DNA from: Microbulbifer bruguierae
Lineage (GTDB): Bacteria > Pseudomonadota > Gammaproteobacteria > Pseudomonadales > Cellvibrionaceae
DNA length: 64,000 nucleotides
Reading direction: 5' to 3'
Assembly: GCF_029869925.1 (NCBI RefSeq)
Contig: NZ_CP118605.1
Span: 3,748,001-3,812,000 of the forward strand
Made by a program: the position numbers and the translations under genes. Positions 62,046-64,000 of this stretch are shown here, piece by piece; position 1 is the stretch's first letter; each line of letters opens with the position of its first letter. The notes under the pieces are model-generated. The model did no database searches. It was not told the origin of the DNA and saw nothing but the letters and a program-made list of their open reading frames with translations.

Positions 62046-63461
62046 CTAGAAAAACTTGTGCCCGAAAAACTTGTCTGCCACCGTGATGATGAAAACAAGC
62101 AGCAGGATCAGCGGGATAAAGGTGCCCAGAGCAAAATTGACGTATCTCTGCGATAGAGAGCCGGCGAATGCTGGGTCACCTTCCTGCAGCTCCCGGTCCA
62201 GGTTGGCCCGTTTCCATTTGTAGATCACGAACACACAGACCAGAAAGCCGTTCAGGGGCAGTATGGTGTCGTAAAACAGGAGTTCTACCAAGCCAAAAAA
62301 CGATTTTTCGCTGCCACCGATGGTCACAAAACTAGTGAGCCACCCGGCCATACCAGAAGACATGGCGCAGGCGCAGGCCAGTACAAACTGGATGGCGGCG
62401 ATGGTGTAAATCGCTTTCTTGCGGTCCATACCACGTTCATCGCGCAAGGTAGCAACCGGAACCTCGATGATCGACACCAGCGAGGTGAGGGCAGCTACGA
62501 ACACCAGGAAAAAAAAGATGGCTGCAATTGCGCTGGCGCCGCCGTAGCCGATGGTGTTCTGCAGCGATAGAAAAATTTTAGGTAGAAAGTTGAAAATTAA
62601 GCCGGCCCCCCCTTCCAGTTCTTTGATTTTTACCTCTGGATTAAAGTGGAAGATGGCTGGCAGGATCAGCAGGCCGGCAGTAAACGCCACCAGGGTATCG
62701 GTGATGGCCACCGAGCGGGCGGAGCCGGGGATGGAATCCTGGCGCTTCATGTAGGAGCCGTAGGTAATCATAATACCCATGCCCAGCGACAGCGAGAAGA
62801 AGGCCTGGGCCATGGCTTTGCTCACCATGCTCGTATTGAGCTTGCTGAAGTCCGGAATGAGGTAGTACTTGACACCGATGATGGCGTTTTCCTGGGTCAA
62901 TACAAAGGCGACCAAGCCCAACAGCATCACAAACAGTAGCGGCATCAGGGTTTTGGCCGCGCGTTCAATACCACCTCTAACGCCTTTGGACAGCACGCCG
63001 TTGACAATTAGCATCAGTGCGATCAGGTACAGGAACACCGACTTGGAATTGATGAAATTGTCAAAATGATCTTTGCTGGTCAGGTTAGAGAGGTTGCCCA
63101 TCAGGGTTTCCACCAAGTAACCCAGAACCCAGACGGTGACCACCAGGTAAAACACCGCGATCATGAACGGGGTGATCAGGGCCATCCAGCCGGGAATGCG
63201 CCACAGTTTCGAACCGCCGGAGAGCTGGCGGTAGGCGCCCACCGGATCTTTGTCACTTTTGCGGCCGAGGGCCAGTTCCGCCATCATCACCGGCAGGCAG
63301 ATCAGGAAAACGAACAGCGCATACATCAGCAGGAAGGCGCCACCGCCGCTTTTGGTGGCGGCGACCGGGAAGGACACCAGGTTGCCGATACCTACCGCGG
63401 AACCCGCGGCAGCCAGAATAAACCCAATGCGGGACCCAAAATGTTCTCTAGCTGCGGACAT
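62046..63461 (-). CDS. Sodium:neurotransmitter-symporter family transporter (copy 2)
   Basis: A 471-residue NSS-family transporter with TM1 [21 protein letters not shown] and the [14 protein letters not shown] segment in TM8. It resembles copy 1 in order and length, but copy 1 is not adjacent. Its stop lies 22 bases before the smpB start, so the two may be co-transcribed. It is divergent from the RatA-like gene. Substrate unknown, probably an amino acid. Confidence 0.9.
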   Translation of the reverse strand: MSAAREHFGSRIGFILAAAGSAVGIGNLVSFPVAATKSGGGAFLLMYALFVFLICLPVMMAELALGRKSDKDPVGAYRQLSGGSKLWRIPGWMALITPFMIAVFYLVVTVWVLGYLVETLMGNLSNLTSKDHFDNFINSKSVFLYLIALMLIVNGVLSKGVRGGIERAAKTLMPLLFVMLLGLVAFVLTQENAIIGVKYYLIPDFSKLNTSMVSKAMAQAFFSLSLGMGIMITYGSYMKRQDSIPGSARSVAITDTLVAFTAGLLILPAIFHFNPEVKIKELEGGAGLIFNFLPKIFLSLQNTIGYGGASAIAAIFFFLVFVAALTSLVSIIEVPVATLRDERGMDRKKAIYTIAAIQFVLACACAMSSGMAGWLTSFVTIGGSEKSFFGLVELLFYDTILPLNGFLVCVFVIYKWKRANLDRELQEGDPAFAGSLSQRYVNFALGTFIPLILLLVFIITVADKFFGHKFF

Positions 63462-63686
63462 AAATTACTCGCTTGCCTGTTATTCTTGTCGTCTGAATGA
63501 TTCGAGCGGCCGGATCGAGCAACACGGCCGCGCCAGCCCGGAATGCCGCGGGCGGATAAAGAGCCGATTGTTGCAGGATTTATCCGCCTTGAGTAGCAGC
63601 GTGGACGAAAATTGCCCGTGTGACACAAGATAGGCAAAAAAATGCCTTTGGGCAGTAGTGTTTGAGTAACCGACAAGTTTTGAACG

Positions 63687-64000
63687 ATGACAAAAATTGA
63701 ACGCAGTGCTCTGGTGATGTTCAGTGCCGAGCAGATGTTTGACCTGGTGAATGATGTCGCCAGTTACCCGCAGTTTTTGCCCGGGTGCCGGGGGGCAGAA
63801 ATTTTGCGTCAGGATGAAAATACCCTGGAGGCGCGCCTCGATCTCTCCCGTGCGGGTTTCAGTCAGAGCTTTGTTACCCGCAATCGCTTGCAGCGTCCGC
63901 AAAAAATGGAGCTGGCGCTGGTGGATGGCCCATTCAGTGAATTCAATGGCTGCTGGACGTTTACTCCGCTCGCTGAGAATGCGTGCAAGGTAGCGTTTAG
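63687..64000 (+). CDS. RatA-like START-domain protein, 3' end outside window
   Basis: The open frame from ATG 63687 reads to the window end (104 codons). It has the start of the RatA/COQ10 START-like fold (SAEQMFDLVNDVASYPQFLPGC). RatA-family proteins have been described as a ribosome-associated toxin and as ubiquinone-binding; the two views are not settled. In many gammaproteobacteria the gene lies divergent from smpB; here a NSS transporter lies between. Confidence 0.85.
   Translation, partial: MTKIERSALVMFSAEQMFDLVNDVASYPQFLPGCRGAEILRQDENTLEARLDLSRAGFSQSFVTRNRLQRPQKMELALVDGPFSEFNGCWTFTPLAENACKVAF

Overview
The window looks like chromosome from a marine, polysaccharide-degrading gammaproteobacterium of the Cellvibrionales, probably close to Microbulbifer, Saccharophagus or Teredinibacter. 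The pointers are an alginate-degradation operon (PL6, PL17 and two PL7 lyases), poly-serine linkers between enzyme modules, three large TonB-dependent receptors and a tmRNA of gammaproteobacterial type. The genus is an inference.

Region 1 (1-13.3 kb, + strand) is an alginate utilisation locus. It holds the end of a two-helix PL6 lyase, a PL17 oligo-alginate lyase, a KdgF cupin, a hexuronate-type MFS transporter, a DEH-reductase-like SDR and KdgK kinase in one tight operon closed by a strong terminator. A TonB-dependent receptor and two tandem PL7 lyases follow. The first PL7 gene is bimodular and carries a frameshift; the second is a lipoprotein. Together they could cut alginate outside the cell, import the oligomers, reduce them to monomers and convert these to KDG-6-phosphate. 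No KDPG aldolase and no local regulator are visible.

Region 2 (13.4-26.7 kb, - strand) is a second uptake locus: a very large autotransporter, a TonB-dependent receptor, two paralogous secreted S9 peptidases and a small exported TonB-C-domain protein. It suggests capture, import and periplasmic cleavage of a peptide. A 26-bp sequence is shared upstream of the autotransporter and of the second S9 gene.

Region 3 (27-48 kb) is mixed chromosome: a DTW-domain tRNA modification enzyme, a DUF1254/DUF1214 protein, a sirtuin, an AraC regulator beside a GMC oxidoreductase, a third TonB-dependent receptor, a VIT/vWA surface protein divergent from an XRE-type regulator, RNase R, a cold-shock protein, and a Dcu transporter/phosphoesterase/sulfatase cluster.

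Region 4 (about 48.2-58.1 kb) is a genomic island at the 3' end of ssrA. A tyrosine integrase lies next to the tmRNA, and repeats of the tmRNA 3' end recur at 48272 and 49509, so two islands may have piled up. The inner element has an AlpA-type regulator, a chain of overlapping small genes, a Rep-like winged-helix protein, a 44-bp periodic repeat array and accessory genes. One accessory gene is a 781-residue SEC-C protein with a PD-(D/E)XK nuclease-like motif, the best candidate here for an undescribed (perhaps defence) function. The outer 1.2 kb holds decayed genes, including a PGRP-amidase remnant.

Region 5 (58.1-64 kb) is core: ssrA, rlmD, two NSS-family sodium symporters flanking smpB, a perfect REP-like doublet, and the start of a RatA-like START-domain gene. 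All calls come from reading the sequence; no database search was run.
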